From Salegentibacter holothuriorum (GTDB lineage: Bacteria; Bacteroidota; Bacteroidia; Flavobacteriales; Flavobacteriaceae), in contig NZ_FUYY01000001.1 in NCBI RefSeq assembly GCF_900168045.1, positions 248,001 through 312,000 on the forward strand: 64,000 nt of DNA, written 5' to 3'. Position numbers and translations under genes: made by a program. Below, piece after piece: positions 8,602 through 16,748 of this stretch. The stretch's first letter is position 1. Each line of letters begins with the position of its first letter. The notes beneath the pieces are model-generated. The model searched no databases. It was not told where the DNA came from and saw nothing but the letters and a program-made list of their open reading frames with translations.

Positions 8602-11532
8602 TTAAAAATCTATAGCTTCATAAATCACTTTCTGTATTCTTGATCTCACATCTTCCCTAATTAATGTTCTATTAGTAGCATCAGGAAAAGTTCGATTAGA
8701 CAAAAATACATAAACAATTTCTTCTTCCGGGTCTGCCCAGGCAAAGGTGCCTGTAAAGCCGCTATGACCAAAACTTTCCATAGAAAGGCAATTGCAGGTT
8801 GGACCAGAAGTACCCAACTGGGGTTTGTCGAATCCAACGCCGCGCCTTACATCCTTATCACAATAATAACAAGTATTAAACTTAGAGATTGTTTCCCCTT
8901 CTAAATATCTTTTACCTCCATACACCCCCTTATTAAGATAAAGGTGCATTATTTTAGCTACATCGTTAGCATTGCTAAAAAGACCGGCGTGACCACCAAT
9001 ACCTCCTTGTAAAGCCGCACCCTGATCATGTACCACCCCTTGAATAAGTTGCCTGCGCCAAAGTTTATCAATTTCGGTAGGAACTATTTGTTCTAAAGGA
9101 AATCTTGTAGTTGGTAAATAACCTGTATAGCTAGCTCCCAAAGGTTTATAAATTTTCTCCTGGGTAAGATTATGCAGAGTTTGATTGTAATAAGCTTCCA
9201 GGTAATATTTGAGGATATGAAAAGGAAGGTCACTGTATTTATAATCAAGCCTGCGTTCCAAATCACTATCTCTTATAATATTAATGATACTATCTTGCAT
9301 ATCATTTCTAAGATACATTTCATTTGCAACCTTTGTATTAAATTCTGCTGAAGGGGTTTTATGAAAATATTCTTTAGACGGTAACCTGGTTTTTCTATCT
9401 ATGGTATTAATATGAAACGGAATCCAGGATTTTAATCTTGCATAATGCATTAACATATCCTGCAACCTAATATTTGCCTTGTTGGAATTTTGAAAGGCAG
9501 GCATCATCTCACCTAATTTGGTATCAAAACTTACAATTCCTGTTTCTTCCTGCTCCATAATTAAAGGCAAGGTTGCAAGGATTTTGGTTAACGAAGCCAG
9601 ATCATAAATAGAGGTATCTGAAACCGGAATTTGTTTATTATAAGTATGGTATCCAAAGTTTTTGTTATAAACAATTTTACCTTTTCTGGCTACTAGAATT
9701 TGAGCACCCGGAGTCATCTTTTTGTCTATGGCTTCGCTTATAATGCTGTCTATTCTATTTAATTTATAAGAGTTAAGACCAACAGTTTCGGGTAACCCAT
9801 AAGACAGCCTTTCTATATTATTTGTTTGATAACCGGTACCTTCAGGGAAATTATTTCCAATACTTACCGGAAGCTTTCCAATGGCTCCAATGGCACCAAA
9901 AATTAACTGGGCAGCCTTTTCTTGTGCAATGTTATGGTTTTGATAATTCACCAAAATACCCTCCAACTCCTGGAGACCGCGAAGTTCGTTTAAAGCATAT
10001 GGGCTGGAGAACAGACTTAATATAGATTTATTTTCTTTGGCTATTTGATTAATCCAGTGCAATTCAGCCGGGGAAAATTTATAGGAAGCCCAGGGGTTAT
10101 TATTAGATTTATGATAACCAAGAATGACTAAATCATAATCAGCCAGTTTATTTTGTAAATCATTTAATCTGGTGGCAGAGACCCAATCTACTGCTGCATA
10201 TTTTCTTAGTTCTCTTAAAAAAGTGCTTCCATTTGCATCACCAAAATTTACATAGGCTATCCTGGTCTCGGCGAGGTCTTTAATAGGTAAAACAGCCTTA
10301 TTATTTTTAATGAGGGTTAATGCGCTTTCATAAAGTCTTTCTAACAAAGCCTGGTCGCGTATAGTATTTAGTTCTTCGTAGAGAAAATTTTCCTGAACTG
10401 CTTTTTCTCTATTCAAACCAGCTTTGTACTTTGCCTGAAGTATTTTTTTTACAGAATGCGCTAATCGTGCAGGAGTAATAATATTATTCTTACGGGCGTT
10501 GATCAATACTTCTGAAGCCACTTCAATGTTTTCTGGCATCAAAAGCATATCGTTTCCTGCCAAAAAAGCTCTTAATTCCGCATCGCCGGGTTCGGTGTTG
10601 TTTGTGAGCCCCTTCATATTAAGCGCATCGGTAAAAACGAGACCTTTAAAATTCATTTTATCCTTTAAAAGATCTGTTATCACGGCTTTTGAAAGCGAAG
10701 TTGGCGTATTGCGGTTTTCCTGAAGCGCAGGTACATTTAAATGTGCCACCATCACGCTGGAAAGTCCGTGGGCAATTAATGGATAATAAGGATACAATTC
10801 TAAATCTTCCAGTCTCTTTTTTGAAAAAGGAATAGTAGGTAGGGTTTTATGGGAATCTGCATCAGTATCTCCATGGCCGGGAAAATGTTTAGCACTAGAT
10901 AAGACTCCTTCTCGATGCATTCCGCGCATAAAAGCGAGGGATTTTTCAGCTACATTTATTTTGTTTTCGCCAAAACTCCGGTTTCCAATAATTGGATTAT
11001 TTGGATTGGTATTTATATCTACCACCGGTGCAAAGTTAATATGCACGCCTAAACGTTTGGTATTGCGCGAAATTGCGGCACCGGCATCTTCAAGTAATTT
11101 GTTATCCTGAATTGCGCCAAGAGTCATATTCCAGGGTAGAGCAAAGGTAGAATCCAGGCGCATAGCCAGCCCCCATTCTGCATCCATTCCTATAAGCAAT
11201 GGTGTTTTAGAAATCTCCTGGAATTCGTTTGTTAATTTTGCCTGTCTTAAAGGCCCGCCTTTAGAAAAAATAACACCACCAATATTTTCCTCGCTAATGT
11301 ATTTTTTTGCTTCTTCTATATAAGTTTTACTACTTTCAGAAGAAATGCTTATCATAAACAATTGCCCAATTTTCTCTTGAATGCTCAAAGAATTGTACAC
11401 GCTATCTACCCATTTTTCTTGTGCATCTATATCATTAGTGAGCAAAGGGTTATTTTGCGCATTAAGCTGAGAGAAAACAAAAAGAAAGCAGGTTAAGAGT
11501 AAGATTTTCGGATCAAAAATACGTGTCATCAA
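8602..11532 (-). CDS. Fusion of GH3 beta-N-acetylhexosaminidase and class C beta-lactamase-like serine hydrolase
   Basis: The 976-residue exported protein starts with a signal peptide (ILLLTCFLFVFSQLNAQ). Residues about 40-400 are a family 3 glycoside hydrolase of the NagZ type: KHFPGHGDTDADSHKTLP holds the GH3 substrate loop with the catalytic Asp/His pair, and VFTDALNM holds the nucleophile Asp. A middle domain (about 400-590) resembles the GH3 C-terminal domain. Residues about 600-976 are a beta-lactamase/penicillin-binding-like serine hydrolase with the three expected motifs: SLTK, YSD and HSG (in GHSGFTGTF). Such fusions are known in Bacteroidota and are thought to act on muropeptides in the periplasm. 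All key residues of both halves are present. It overlaps the next upstream gene by 4 bases (ATGA-type), so the two are coupled. Confidence 0.9.
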   Translation of the reverse strand: MMTRIFDPKILLLTCFLFVFSQLNAQNNPLLTNDIDAQEKWVDSVYNSLSIQEKIGQLFMISISSESSKTYIEEAKKYISEENIGGVIFSKGGPLRQAKLTNEFQEISKTPLLIGMDAEWGLAMRLDSTFALPWNMTLGAIQDNKLLEDAGAAISRNTKRLGVHINFAPVVDINTNPNNPIIGNRSFGENKINVAEKSLAFMRGMHREGVLSSAKHFPGHGDTDADSHKTLPTIPFSKKRLEDLELYPYYPLIAHGLSSVMVAHLNVPALQENRNTPTSLSKAVITDLLKDKMNFKGLVFTDALNMKGLTNNTEPGDAELRAFLAGNDMLLMPENIEVASEVLINARKNNIITPARLAHSVKKILQAKYKAGLNREKAVQENFLYEELNTIRDQALLERLYESALTLIKNNKAVLPIKDLAETRIAYVNFGDANGSTFLRELRKYAAVDWVSATRLNDLQNKLADYDLVILGYHKSNNNPWASYKFSPAELHWINQIAKENKSILSLFSSPYALNELRGLQELEGILVNYQNHNIAQEKAAQLIFGAIGAIGKLPVSIGNNFPEGTGYQTNNIERLSYGLPETVGLNSYKLNRIDSIISEAIDKKMTPGAQILVARKGKIVYNKNFGYHTYNKQIPVSDTSIYDLASLTKILATLPLIMEQEETGIVSFDTKLGEMMPAFQNSNKANIRLQDMLMHYARLKSWIPFHINTIDRKTRLPSKEYFHKTPSAEFNTKVANEMYLRNDMQDSIINIIRDSDLERRLDYKYSDLPFHILKYYLEAYYNQTLHNLTQEKIYKPLGASYTGYLPTTRFPLEQIVPTEIDKLWRRQLIQGVVHDQGAALQGGIGGHAGLFSNANDVAKIMHLYLNKGVYGGKRYLEGETISKFNTCYYCDKDVRRGVGFDKPQLGTSGPTCNCLSMESFGHSGFTGTFAWADPEEEIVYVFLSNRTFPDATNRTLIREDVRSRIQKVIYEAIDF

Positions 11533-12014
11533 TTAAGAAAACGCTTGTGCCAACTTTCAGAAGCAGGAACTTCCCAATCTGAAAGAAATTCAGCTTTATT
11601 ATTTACCAGGTTATTAAAAACAATAGTTTTAGGTGAGACCGCTTTTTGTTTGGCCATTTTCCTAAAATCTGATAAAGTTTTGTAAGCTATGAATTCTCCC
11701 TGTTTATAAGAGACATTCATTTTATCTAAAAGATCTACATCAAATTCTTTCTCTAGCTGTTGAATAAAATGTACTGAAGCATCTATTGAGCAACCAGAAG
11801 CAGCATTTACTTGCTGGTCTAGTGCCAGAATAATAAAACGTTTGTATTTAATGAGGTAGCCCGCCTGCAATTTGGCCCCATGAGCCGTCCATTGGGTTAC
11901 AAATTGGTTTAAACGGGATTGTATTTCTTCCAATTCTTCACTGGTGAAAGATCGGTTTGCCTGGTATATCCAAACTCTTGAAGAGTCAGGTAGGTTCTCG
12001 AATGGTACTAACAT
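11529..12014 (-). CDS. Conserved Bacteroidota protein of unknown function
   Basis: This 161-residue soluble protein (MLVPFENLPDSSRVWIYQANR at the start) is one I recall as conserved beside amidase/MCE/Fe-S genes in Flavobacteria. Homologues are sometimes named ABC transporter ATPase, but no Walker A (GxxxxGK[ST]), Walker B or signature motif is present, so that name is not supported. Visible features are RSFTSEELEEIQ, a strand-rich middle (AGYLIKYKRFIILALDQ), ASGCSIDASVHFI with a lone Cys, and a C-terminal helix pair. There is no signal peptide or membrane segment. Its start overlaps nothing; its end overlaps the GH3 fusion gene by 4 bases, so the two are probably co-expressed. Confidence 0.75.
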   Translation of the reverse strand: MLVPFENLPDSSRVWIYQANRSFTSEELEEIQSRLNQFVTQWTAHGAKLQAGYLIKYKRFIILALDQQVNAASGCSIDASVHFIQQLEKEFDVDLLDKMNVSYKQGEFIAYKTLSDFRKMAKQKAVSPKTIVFNNLVNNKAEFLSDWEVPASESWHKRFLN

Positions 12015-12095
12015 AAATTGCTAAAATTAGATTTTCACAAAACTAGTTGATTTAGCTTATGTCTCAAATATAGTTATGTCTTTTAACGTTTCATT

Positions 12096-12202
12096 TTTTA
12101 CTCGATAATCGAGATTAAATGCTCCGAGGCTTGCTGGAAATGAGATTATATTTTCCAAAACCAATGCTTCATGAGCTTGCTTCTAAGTTTTTATTGAAAT
12201 TT
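12096..12202. repeat. Intergenic hairpin repeat, copy B
   Basis: The copy has the head palindrome CTCGATAATCGAG (12101-12113), the segment ATTAAATGCTCCGAGGCTTGC, a shared middle (GAGATTATATTTTCCAA) and a second unit TTCATGAGCTTGCTTCTAAG. It aligns over about 105 bases with copy C at 49098-49204 with only a few differences. GCTTGC cores lie at 12129-12134 and 12175-12180. Confidence 0.85.
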
Positions 12203-12215
12203 TGAATAAAAAGCT

Positions 12216-12248
12216 AAAAAGCCTGAGAATATATCCCAGGCTTTTTAT
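12216..12248 (-). terminator. Intrinsic terminator of the Fe-S protein operon
   Basis: AAAAAGCCTG (12216-12225) and CAGGCTTTTT (12237-12246) form a stem around an 11-base loop. A and T runs on either side make it usable on both strands. It lies just past the stop of the CCG-domain Fe-S gene (12272) on the minus strand. Confidence 0.75.
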
Positions 12249-12271
12249 ATTGTTTCAAATTGAAAAATTTT

Positions 12272-13063
12272 CTAAAGATCGTGGGCGTTTGCAATAAGTT
12301 CTGCAACATCCATCACCTCTACACTATCCTCTTTATTCTTACCTTTTACTCCATCTGTCATCATGGTGTTACAAAATGGGCAACCGGCAGCAATGACCTC
12401 AGGTTTTACTTCCATGGCCTGCTCGGTTCTTTCTATATTTACATCTTTATTTCCAGGCTCCGGTTCTTTAAACATCTGTCCACCACCGGCTCCGCAGCAA
12501 AGTCCGTTAGATTTACATTTACGCATTTCTACCAGCTCTACTTCCAGTTTCCTAAGTAAATCTCGTGGGGCTTCATATTCTCCGTTAGCACGGCCTAAAT
12601 AGCAAGGATCATGGAAAGTAATACGCTTTCCTTTAAATTTTCCGCCTTCAACTTTTAGTTTACCTTCATTTAAAAGAGCTTTTAGGAATTGAGTATGGTG
12701 CATTACTTCGTAATTACCACCTAAAGCAGGATATTCGTTTTTTAGGGTATTAAAACAATGAGGACAGGCAGTTACTACTTTTTCTATTTCATAACCATTA
12801 AGCACCTCTATGTTTGTTGCAGCCTGCATTTGAAAAAGAAATTCGTTTCCAGCTCGTTTTGCGGGATCACCTGTACAGCTTTCCTCGGTTCCTAAAACTG
12901 CAAAATCTACTCCAGCTTCATGTAAAAGTTTTACAAAAGCTTTAGTAATTTTCTTTGCTCTATCATCAAAACTACCGGCGCAACCAACCCAAAATAGAAC
13001 TTCGGGTTTTTTACCTTCTGCCATATACTCGGCCATTGTGGGTACTTTTAATGCTTCTGCCAT
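12272..13063 (-). CDS. (Fe-S)-binding CCG-domain protein (HdrB/LutA-like)
   Basis: The 263-residue protein contains two cysteine-rich CCG-type domains, as in heterodisulfide reductase subunit B, GlpC and LutA/YkgE. The first reads EVLFWVGCAGSFDDRAKK with VVTACPHCFNTLKNEYP (about residues 22-115); the second GKRITFHDPCYLGR, GLCCGAGGGQMF and GCPFCNTMM (about 145-240). In HdrB such motifs bind a noncubane Fe-S cluster. It lies 85 bases downstream of the membrane Fe-S protein on the same strand, which looks like HdrC fused to a cytochrome-b-like membrane part; the two probably form one electron-transfer complex at the inner membrane. Which donor and acceptor it serves is unknown. A terminator follows at 12216-12248. 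Confidence 0.85.
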   Translation of the reverse strand: MAEALKVPTMAEYMAEGKKPEVLFWVGCAGSFDDRAKKITKAFVKLLHEAGVDFAVLGTEESCTGDPAKRAGNEFLFQMQAATNIEVLNGYEIEKVVTACPHCFNTLKNEYPALGGNYEVMHHTQFLKALLNEGKLKVEGGKFKGKRITFHDPCYLGRANGEYEAPRDLLRKLEVELVEMRKCKSNGLCCGAGGGQMFKEPEPGNKDVNIERTEQAMEVKPEVIAAGCPFCNTMMTDGVKGKNKEDSVEVMDVAELIANAHDL

Positions 13064-13148
13064 ATCTAATTCCTTTTAATTTATTTATAGAACCTGATGA
13101 TTCTATACTCAAAAACTGCTTTTTTAAATCTTGCGTGCTTAAGAAAAA

Positions 13149-14489
13149 TCAATTTTCCTTTGCCCAATTCAATCTGTCTTGTTGATTATAAGGCCAGGGC
13201 GCACCATTGTTCTCAATATTTGTCATTGCAATAGCAAGCTCGTTTGGAGCAGCACTTTCTTCCATCACTAAATAACGGCGCATATCTAAAATAATAGATA
13301 GTGGGTCTATTCCCACAGGACAGGCTTCTACACAAGCATTACAACTAGTGCAGGCCCAGAGCTCTTCACGCAATATAAAATCGTCTAGCAATTGCTTGCC
13401 GTTATCTTCGTATTTTCCCTTTGTATTGATAATTTCACCTACCTCTTCCAGCCTATCTCTGGTATCCATCATAATTTTTCTCGGAGAGAGTTTCTTACCG
13501 GTTTGGTTTGCAGGACACTCGGCTGTACATCTACCGCATTCTGTACAGGTATAGGAATTTAATAGTTGCACCTGGTTAAGATCAAAAACATCTGAGGCTC
13601 CAAATTTTTCTGGTTCCGCGTCTTCCTCGTCCCCAGCCGGAGCTGCAAAAGGATCGGCATCTGGATCCATCATTAACTTAACTTCATCTGTAACAGCTTG
13701 TAAACTATCCATCTCACCCTGTGGACGAAGTTTTGAAAAATAAACGTTTGGAAAAGCAAGTAGTATGTGTAAATGTTTTGAATAATACAGATAATTTAAA
13801 AAGAAAAGGATACCTAAAATATGTAACCACCAGGCTGCTCTTTCAATAATAATGAGTGTTGCATTGCTCATTCCTTCGAAAATAGGCAATAAGAATTGAC
13901 TAATAGGGAAAGCTCCCGTAATTCCAGCTTCACTGGCGTAATGTGGCACTCCATTTAATTGAAGTTGATAATCTGTTGCGTTCATTACCAGGAAAAGCAC
14001 CATAAGTACCATTTCAAAATAAAGAATATAATTAGCATCGTTCTTTGGCCAGCCTTTTAGTTCCCTGCTTAAAAAGCGGTAAATGTTAAGGAAATTTCTT
14101 CTTATCCAGAATACGATTACTCCTATAAGAACTAATAATGCAAGGATTTCAAAAGAGGCGATTAATATATTGTAAAAACCACCCATAAACGAAAGTACAC
14201 GGTGCGTACCGAATAAACCATCTATTATAATTTCAAGAACTTCAATGTTAATAATTACAAAGCCTACATAAACAATCACATGAAGAAAACCAGATATTGG
14301 TTTTCTTACCATTTTGCTTTGACCAAACGCAATTCTGGCCATTTTAGCGAAACGTTCTCCTTTATTATCACTTCTATCTACTTCCTTTCCTAGCTTGATG
14401 TTTCTTATTAACCTACGAATGTTTCTTATAAAAAAACCGATTCCGGCTACAAGGGCAACTAAAAATAAGACTTGGGCAATAATTTGCAT
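13149..14489 (-). CDS. Membrane (Fe-S)-binding protein, HdrC/NarI-like
   Basis: This 446-residue protein joins an N-terminal membrane part with about six helices (residues about 5-260, beginning IIAQVLFLVALVAGIGFFI, with HVIVYVGFVIINIEVLEII and WWLHILGILFFLNYLYYSKHLHIL carrying His that may bind haem) to a cytoplasmic 4Fe-4S dicluster domain: CTECGRCTAECP (about 315) and CTSCNACVEACPVGIDP (about 375). This matches membrane-bound HdrC/DsrM-like oxidoreductases. It would pass electrons between the quinone pool and the CCG protein encoded just downstream. It sits 6 bases after the MCE gene, so the amidase, MCE and Fe-S genes look like one transcript. The physiological partner is not known. Confidence 0.85.
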   Translation of the reverse strand: MQIIAQVLFLVALVAGIGFFIRNIRRLIRNIKLGKEVDRSDNKGERFAKMARIAFGQSKMVRKPISGFLHVIVYVGFVIINIEVLEIIIDGLFGTHRVLSFMGGFYNILIASFEILALLVLIGVIVFWIRRNFLNIYRFLSRELKGWPKNDANYILYFEMVLMVLFLVMNATDYQLQLNGVPHYASEAGITGAFPISQFLLPIFEGMSNATLIIIERAAWWLHILGILFFLNYLYYSKHLHILLAFPNVYFSKLRPQGEMDSLQAVTDEVKLMMDPDADPFAAPAGDEEDAEPEKFGASDVFDLNQVQLLNSYTCTECGRCTAECPANQTGKKLSPRKIMMDTRDRLEEVGEIINTKGKYEDNGKQLLDDFILREELWACTSCNACVEACPVGIDPLSIILDMRRYLVMEESAAPNELAIAMTNIENNGAPWPYNQQDRLNWAKEN

Positions 14490-14495
14490 GGTTGT

Positions 14496-15452
14496 TTATT
14501 TAATTGAATCCTTCTCTTTAGGTTCCTGGTATGGCTCTGGATTTTTTCCGAATACAGAAAAATGAACATATCGTTTAGGATTCAGTTTTACGTCTTGTAG
14601 TAATTGCTCCAACTGTTTAGTAGCATTGTCCAGGTTATTATAAACGGCATCATCATTAATTAACTTCCCTGCGGTACCTTCTTTATTGTTTAATTTATCT
14701 GAAACACTTTCAAAATCAGCTACTACTTTTTCAAGGTCTTTGGTGATCTTACCAATGTCCATTTGCGTTAAAGTATCTGAAAAAGAATTAAAATTGGTAG
14801 TCATTTCATCCAGATTGGTAAATGTTCTATCTAATTTCCCTGAATTTCTTCCTACAATTCCCTCTAAAGTATTTGCGGTAACTTTAAATGAAGCTACTGT
14901 GGCGTTAAGATCTTTAAAGGTATTTCGAATATTATATCGAGTACTGTCGTTTAAAATTTTATTAACGGCCGTCACTAATGAATCAGCACTCACTATAGTA
15001 TTTTCAACCTTTTCTTGAAGTGGAGTCAATCTATCATTTACCAATTCCATGATACCTTCTTCAATCTCACTATTTAAAGTGTCTCCAGTTTTCGCCATGC
15101 CACCCTGCTTATAATCAGGAATAATAGCTAAAGACTTTCCACCAATTATATTACCACCATAAATTTGAGCGATACTATTTTTTGAAAACTGAAAGTCATT
15201 TTCTACTGTAAAACTTACTACAAGAGTTCCTTTTTGGTCTAAAAAGTTAATTTTTGTAACCTGGCCTACCTTAAGACCATTAATAGTAACGGCTGAGGAA
15301 GGTGAAAGTCCTTCTACATCATTATAAACCGCATGAAAAGTTCTACTGGATTCCAGTAGGTTTTTACCTTTTAAGAAACTATAACCAAAAATAAGTAGGA
15401 GAATAGCAATTATTGCTAGTAAGGCAGTTTTTACTTCACGTGTAAATTTCAA
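14496..15452 (-). CDS. MCE/MlaD-family lipid transport protein
   Basis: The 318-residue protein has a short cytoplasmic start (MKFTREVKTA), one membrane anchor (LLAIIAILLLIFGYSFL) and an MCE domain at about residues 38-115 (FHAVYNDVEGLSPSSAVTI, GLKVGQVTKI). The rest is a long helical, coiled-coil-rich tail with repeating Asn/Thr-rich heptads (LDEMTTNFNSFSDTLTQMD). MCE proteins bind phospholipids and shuttle them between inner and outer membranes, usually with an ABC permease and ATPase (MlaEF), which are not seen here. It is encoded between the amidase and the Fe-S genes. It fits an envelope function, but its cargo and partners cannot be read from the window. Confidence 0.88.
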   Translation of the reverse strand: MKFTREVKTALLAIIAILLLIFGYSFLKGKNLLESSRTFHAVYNDVEGLSPSSAVTINGLKVGQVTKINFLDQKGTLVVSFTVENDFQFSKNSIAQIYGGNIIGGKSLAIIPDYKQGGMAKTGDTLNSEIEEGIMELVNDRLTPLQEKVENTIVSADSLVTAVNKILNDSTRYNIRNTFKDLNATVASFKVTANTLEGIVGRNSGKLDRTFTNLDEMTTNFNSFSDTLTQMDIGKITKDLEKVVADFESVSDKLNNKEGTAGKLINDDAVYNNLDNATKQLEQLLQDVKLNPKRYVHFSVFGKNPEPYQEPKEKDSIK

Positions 15453-15510
15453 GAGCTTTTTTTTTGTATAAGAGCAAATTTAGAAATAAAAATAGAAAAT
15501 TAGCGTTAAT

Positions 15511-16611
15511 TCACTTTGATTTTAACGCGTCATTAACTGTAATCTTAGTGCCATCTTTAAAAGCTACAATGTAACTTGAAGGATATCCATTTTGCTTAGC
15601 TTCCTTATGAAGTTCATTTATTTTGGTGTAATTAGAAGTAGCTCCATAATAATATTTGTATAAGCCATCTTCCCTGGATCGCTCTACATTTTGCAAGCCT
15701 TTAAAATTGTATGCTTTAGTTTCCAGTCTTTTAGATCCTGCCGCCAATTGGATTTTAAAAGTAATATCATCATAAATCTCGTTTTCAAGACTAGTATTGG
15801 ATACTGAAACCTGACCTATATTTTCCAGGCTGGAGAGATTAATACTACTTGCGTATTTATCTATAGCTTCTACTATAGCCGCTGCCATTTTATTTTGCCC
15901 TCCTGTACTATTTAAATAGGGACCTTCGTGATTATTGGTCAAAAACCCCGTTTCTATAAGAACACTAGGCATAACTGCATTTTTTAATACCAGGAAACCG
16001 GCTTGTTTCACGCCCCGATCTTTCCTCTTTAAATCGTTGGTAAAGTTTTTCTGAACAAAATCAGCTAAAAGTATGCTTTGGTTTAAATATTCTTCCTGCA
16101 TTAAAGCCATTCCAATATAGGATTCTGGGGAATTGGGATTAAAACCTCCATAGGTTACTTCATAATCTTCCTCCAAAAAGATCACAGAGTTCTCTTTTTT
16201 AGCTACTTCAAAGTTTTCTTTGGTTTTATGGAGTCCCAGCACGAAGGTCTCGGTACCATACGCCTGGGAGTTATGGGCGTTACAATGTACAGACACAAAA
16301 AGATCGGCGTCAGCCTCATTAGCTATTCTGGCCCTTTTATCTAAAGGAATAAAAACATCAGAATCACGAGTATAAATTACTTCTATACCACCTTTTCTTT
16401 CTAAAGCTTTACCAATTTTTAAAATAATATTGAGTGCAATATCCTTTTCCTTAAAGCCATTCCCCATATTTCCAGGATCTTTCCCGCCGTGACCGGCGTC
16501 AAGCACAACGATAAAACGATCTCGGGGTTTATCGTTAAAAGCAAGTAAGCATTGTAAGCTTGTAAGAAAAATAAAGAAAAATACGAAAAGTTTAAGTAGG
16601 TTCGTTCTCAT
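15511..16611 (-). CDS. N-acetylmuramoyl-L-alanine amidase (Amidase_3)
   Basis: The 366-residue exported enzyme begins with a signal peptide (LKLFVFFFIFLTSLQCLLAF). The amidase_3 domain spans about residues 32-255: VVLDAGHGGKDPG gives the first zinc ligand, the following acidic stretch (FKEKDIALNI) holds the Glu ligand, DLFVSVHCNAHN the second His, and LIETGFLTNNHE the catalytic Glu. It cleaves the amide between MurNAc and the peptide stem, which is needed for cell separation or wall recycling. The C-terminal 90 residues (IYDDITFKIQLAAGSKRLE... with SYIVAFKDG) look like a SPOR-type peptidoglycan-binding domain. It is the first gene of a minus-strand group and is divergent from lptD, with 137 bases between them. 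Confidence 0.92.
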   Translation of the reverse strand: MRTNLLKLFVFFFIFLTSLQCLLAFNDKPRDRFIVVLDAGHGGKDPGNMGNGFKEKDIALNIILKIGKALERKGGIEVIYTRDSDVFIPLDKRARIANEADADLFVSVHCNAHNSQAYGTETFVLGLHKTKENFEVAKKENSVIFLEEDYEVTYGGFNPNSPESYIGMALMQEEYLNQSILLADFVQKNFTNDLKRKDRGVKQAGFLVLKNAVMPSVLIETGFLTNNHEGPYLNSTGGQNKMAAAIVEAIDKYASSINLSSLENIGQVSVSNTSLENEIYDDITFKIQLAAGSKRLETKAYNFKGLQNVERSREDGLYKYYYGATSNYTKINELHKEAKQNGYPSSYIVAFKDGTKITVNDALKSK

Positions 16612-16748
16612 AAAAAGTTAACGCTAAATTTATGCTGATTATTTTAATTACTTTTTTTCAGCCATTCTCAAATCTAAGCTGAAAAAATATATGTAATTTT
16701 GAAATTGCAAAAAGCAAGCCATTCTTTACAAAAATAGCACTTAGAGCA

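Noticed and set aside
11529-12014. ABC transporter ATPase, a name used for homologues
   Set aside because: No Walker A, Walker B or signature motif is present in the 161 residues.
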